Assembly (NCBI GenBank): GCA_050744165.1
Contig: JBOGGN010000037.1
Coordinates: 1 to 7,666 of the forward strand
Source: JBOGGN01 sp050744165
GTDB taxonomy: Bacteria > Actinomycetota > Acidimicrobiia > Acidimicrobiales > Palsa-688
DNA: 7,666 nt
Direction: 5' to 3'
This document shows positions 5,751 to 7,666 of the stretch, piece by piece. How positions within the stretch are numbered: position 1 is the first letter of the stretch; the number at the start of each line of letters is the position of its first letter. Below the pieces are notes generated by a model, which saw only the letters and a program-made list of their open reading frames with translations, ran no database searches and had not been told where the DNA came from. The translations under genes and the position numbers were made by a program.

Positions 5751-6740
5751 TCACTGTGACCCTAAAGTCGAGATTGAGTCTTTGCCGAAGCCCACCAGCC
5801 GCAACTCGGCCCGCAACACGACGCCGTACCGCTCCGCGACCACCTTCTGCACCTCTCGCATCAGGGCCACCACGTCGTCTGCCGACCCACCCGGATCAGC
5901 CTGGATGAAGTTGGCATGCTTGGTCGAGATCATGGCGGTGCCGTAGCGGTACCCCTTGAGGCCCGACGATTCGACCAACCAGCCGGCCGAGTTGGCGGGC
6001 GGCTGCCCCCCTGGATTGACAAACACCGATCCCGCGTTTTGGCCACCAGGTTGATGCTCGCGCCGCCACCTCAGGATGTCGCGGATGGTCGCCTCCGACG
6101 CCGCCCGGTCCCCCGCTTCCACCCGGTGTTCGGCCTCGACCACCACGTGGTGATCGCCGAGGGTGGACCTCCGGTACCCGAAGCCCAGATCGTCCGCGGC
6201 CCAGGTCTCGATCAGCCCGGTAGCCAGGTCGACGACCCGGCATCGCACCAGGCTGGCTTTTGTGTCCGAGCCATGACCCCCGGCGTTCATCCGCAGGGCA
6301 CCGCCGACGGCGCCGGGAACACCGACTGCCCATTCGAGGCCCGTCACGCCGGCCGCCGCCAGCTGTCGGGCCAGCACCGGCAGGGGCACGGCGGCGCCGG
6401 CTCGAACCCACCGGGGCTCACTCCGAGCACCTGGCCCTTCCGGGCCCGAGATGTGAATGGAACCGAAGGCATCTCGCGACAGTGACACCACCAACCCGGC
6501 AAACCCGCCATCGGCCACCAGCAGGTTGGAGCCCCGACCGAGCACGAGTACCGGCACGCCGGTGGCGGCCAGGACCGGAGTCAGTGCCGCTAGTTCGTCC
6601 TCGGTGCGAGCCTCGAAGAACAACGCCGCGGCGCCGCCGACTTGGTAGGTCGTACGGGGGCCCAGGGGAACGTCACGGCGGCCTCGGGCGCCGAGGACCC
6701 TCGCCACCGCCTCAACGGCATCCGGCGTGGCCGGGCTCAC
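5751..6740 (-). CDS. murB: UDP-N-acetylmuramate dehydrogenase MurB
   Basis: MurB is the cytoplasmic FAD enzyme that reduces UDP-GlcNAc-enolpyruvate to UDP-MurNAc with NADPH. The 329-residue product has the N-terminal FAD motif TTYQVGGAA (30-38), VLGRGSNLLV (66-75), and the flavin-binding VPGAVGGALRMNAG (141-154). It also has YRRS (189-192), the catalytic serine S238 in NAGSVFVNP, KHANFI (274-279) and the catalytic Glu E312 in RAELRLVG near the C-terminus. The segment after GSVF leads straight to AGWLVESSGLKG, as in type II (Bacillus-like) MurB. It starts with GTG at 6740, 17 nt after the murC stop, without a strong ribosome site. The C-terminus is complete, with a short variable end (FGKDSISTLGSQ). 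It sits where dcw clusters of related bacteria have murB-ftsQ, but the next gene here is ftsZ. Confidence 0.96.
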   Translation of the reverse strand: MSPATPDAVEAVARVLGARGRRDVPLGPRTTYQVGGAAALFFEARTEDELAALTPVLAATGVPVLVLGRGSNLLVADGGFAGLVVSLSRDAFGSIHISGPEGPGARSEPRWVRAGAAVPLPVLARQLAAAGVTGLEWAVGVPGAVGGALRMNAGGHGSDTKASLVRCRVVDLATGLIETWAADDLGFGYRRSTLGDHHVVVEAEHRVEAGDRAASEATIRDILRWRREHQPGGQNAGSVFVNPGGQPPANSAGWLVESSGLKGYRYGTAMISTKHANFIQADPGGSADDVVALMREVQKVVAERYGVVLRAELRLVGFGKDSISTLGSQ

Positions 6741-6757
6741 TGCTGCCGGCTCGGCGC

Positions 6758-7666
6758 TCAGGCCGAGTCCTCGAGTAGTTCGTCGGGCAATAGGGTCAGG
6801 TCACCGGCTCCGAGCGTGAGGCACAAGTCCCCGGCTCGAAGCTCCGATCGAAGGTGTGCCACCAGCTCTGGGCGCCCCGGGACGTAGCGAGCTTCCAGAC
6901 CCGGATGGGCGGCCCGGACGGCGTCGAACACCAGCCGTCCCGAGACGCCCGGCCGCGGCGACTCCCCGGCGGGGTAAACGTCAGTCACGACCAAGGCGTC
7001 GGCGTCCCCGAAAGCATCGGCGAAGTCCTGCCACAGCGAGGCGGTGCGGCTGTATCGGTGCGGCTGAAACACCGCCACGATGCGCTTCCATCCCCCGGCT
7101 CGGGCCGCCGCCAACGCCGCCCGAACCTCGCTTGGGAGGTGGGCGTAGTCGTCGACAAAGGTGATCCCGGCTCTCTCGCCACGAAACTCATAGCGCCGCG
7201 CCACTCCGCCGTAGCGGGCCAGAGCGCGCCGCGCCGCCTCGGTGTCGGCACCGATCAACTTGGCGGCCACCAGGGCACCGCAGGCGTTTCGGACGTTGTG
7301 GACGCCCGGCACCACCAACTGGAACTGGCCCAGGCTGGTGCTGCCATGGACGACCTCGAAGCGACTGCTGCTGCGGCCCGGGGACACCTCGACCGCTCGG
7401 TACTCGGCGCCCTCCTCGGTGCCGTAGGTGATCGCCCCGACCGCCCGGCCCATCCGGGCGGCGACGGGGTCGTCGGAGCACACCACGGCGGTGACCGCCG
7501 TCGCTAGGAAGGTCTCGAACGCCGCCTCCATCTCAGTGACGCCGCCGTAGTAGTCCAGGTGGTCCGGCTCCACGTTGGTGACCAGCCCGATCTGGGGCCG
7601 CAACGACAGGAATGTCCCGTCGCTCTCGTCGGCCTCCACCACCAGCCAGGCGCCGTTCCCCCAGGC
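6758..7666 (-). CDS. murC: UDP-N-acetylmuramate-L-alanine ligase MurC (5' part beyond window)
   Basis: MurC adds L-Ala to UDP-MurNAc in an ATP-dependent reaction, the first step of the peptide stem. The window holds the last 302 residues of a protein that is normally about 460-480 long. The frame is open to the right edge, so the GTG at 7642 inside VVEADES is not the start. Visible motifs, in order: EADESDGTF, VTNVEPDHLDYYGG (Mur-ligase ATP/metal region), DDYAHLPSEVRAAL, VFQPHRYSRT (start of the C-terminal domain), VTDVYPAGE and GVSGR, ending in LTLGAGDLTLLPDELL. In DDYAHLPSEV a Leu replaces the second His of the common DDYxHHPxE motif; I believe this is seen in some actinobacterial relatives. 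The stop lies 17 nt before murB. The missing 5' part should hold the N-terminal Rossmann domain and the GTxGKT ATP-binding loop. Confidence 0.96.
   Translation of the reverse strand, partial: AWGNGAWLVVEADESDGTFLSLRPQIGLVTNVEPDHLDYYGGVTEMEAAFETFLATAVTAVVCSDDPVAARMGRAVGAITYGTEEGAEYRAVEVSPGRSSSRFEVVHGSTSLGQFQLVVPGVHNVRNACGALVAAKLIGADTEAARRALARYGGVARRYEFRGERAGITFVDDYAHLPSEVRAALAAARAGGWKRIVAVFQPHRYSRTASLWQDFADAFGDADALVVTDVYPAGESPRPGVSGRLVFDAVRAAHPGLEARYVPGRPELVAHLRSELRAGDLCLTLGAGDLTLLPDELLEDSA

Overview
The window is a GC-rich stretch of an actinobacterial division and cell-wall (dcw) cluster, with every supported gene on the minus strand. Protein features suggest Actinobacteria: FtsZ has the actinobacterial QNYIAVIKVVG opening and an acidic DFDVPSFLK tail, SepF starts in the actinobacterial style, and the order ftsZ-pgeF-yggS-sepF-yggT-divIVA is the usual one. 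The DivIVA C-terminal block (PYFAELRRAISDNDPLGPR), a murB between murC and ftsZ, and the MurC motif DDYAHLPSEV make me lean towards Acidimicrobiia. That placement is from memory and is not proven here.

In transcription order (right to left): murC, cut by the right edge (6758-7666); murB (5751-6740); a 296-bp spacer with a likely ftsZ promoter, inverted repeats and a small hairpin but no ftsQ; ftsZ, best started at a TTG at 5454; pgeF (3597-4352); a YggS-type PLP protein (2836-3609); sepF (2264-2836); a yggT-type membrane protein (1980-2249); divIVA (884-1903); a 214-bp spacer; and a gene cut by the left edge (1-669). That last gene has no stop codon inside the window and is easy to miss. It encodes two transmembrane helices followed by a long Pro-rich tail ending in in-frame tandem repeats.

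The genes act together. MurC and MurB make cytoplasmic peptidoglycan precursors. FtsZ forms the Z-ring and SepF ties it to the membrane. DivIVA marks negatively curved membrane and organises wall growth. YggT probably helps membrane or division organisation. PgeF and YggS are metabolic or quality-control proteins habitually carried with ftsZ. Gaps from ftsZ to yggT are 14 nt or less, with two short start/stop overlaps, so these genes are probably co-transcribed and partly translationally coupled.

Most of the window is ordinary core genome. The points worth a second look are the repeat-bearing membrane gene at the left edge, the absence of ftsQ between murB and ftsZ, the TTG start of ftsZ with its repeat-rich promoter, and the eight-fold 11-residue repeat in DivIVA. 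I see no mobile element, CRISPR array, tRNA or rRNA.
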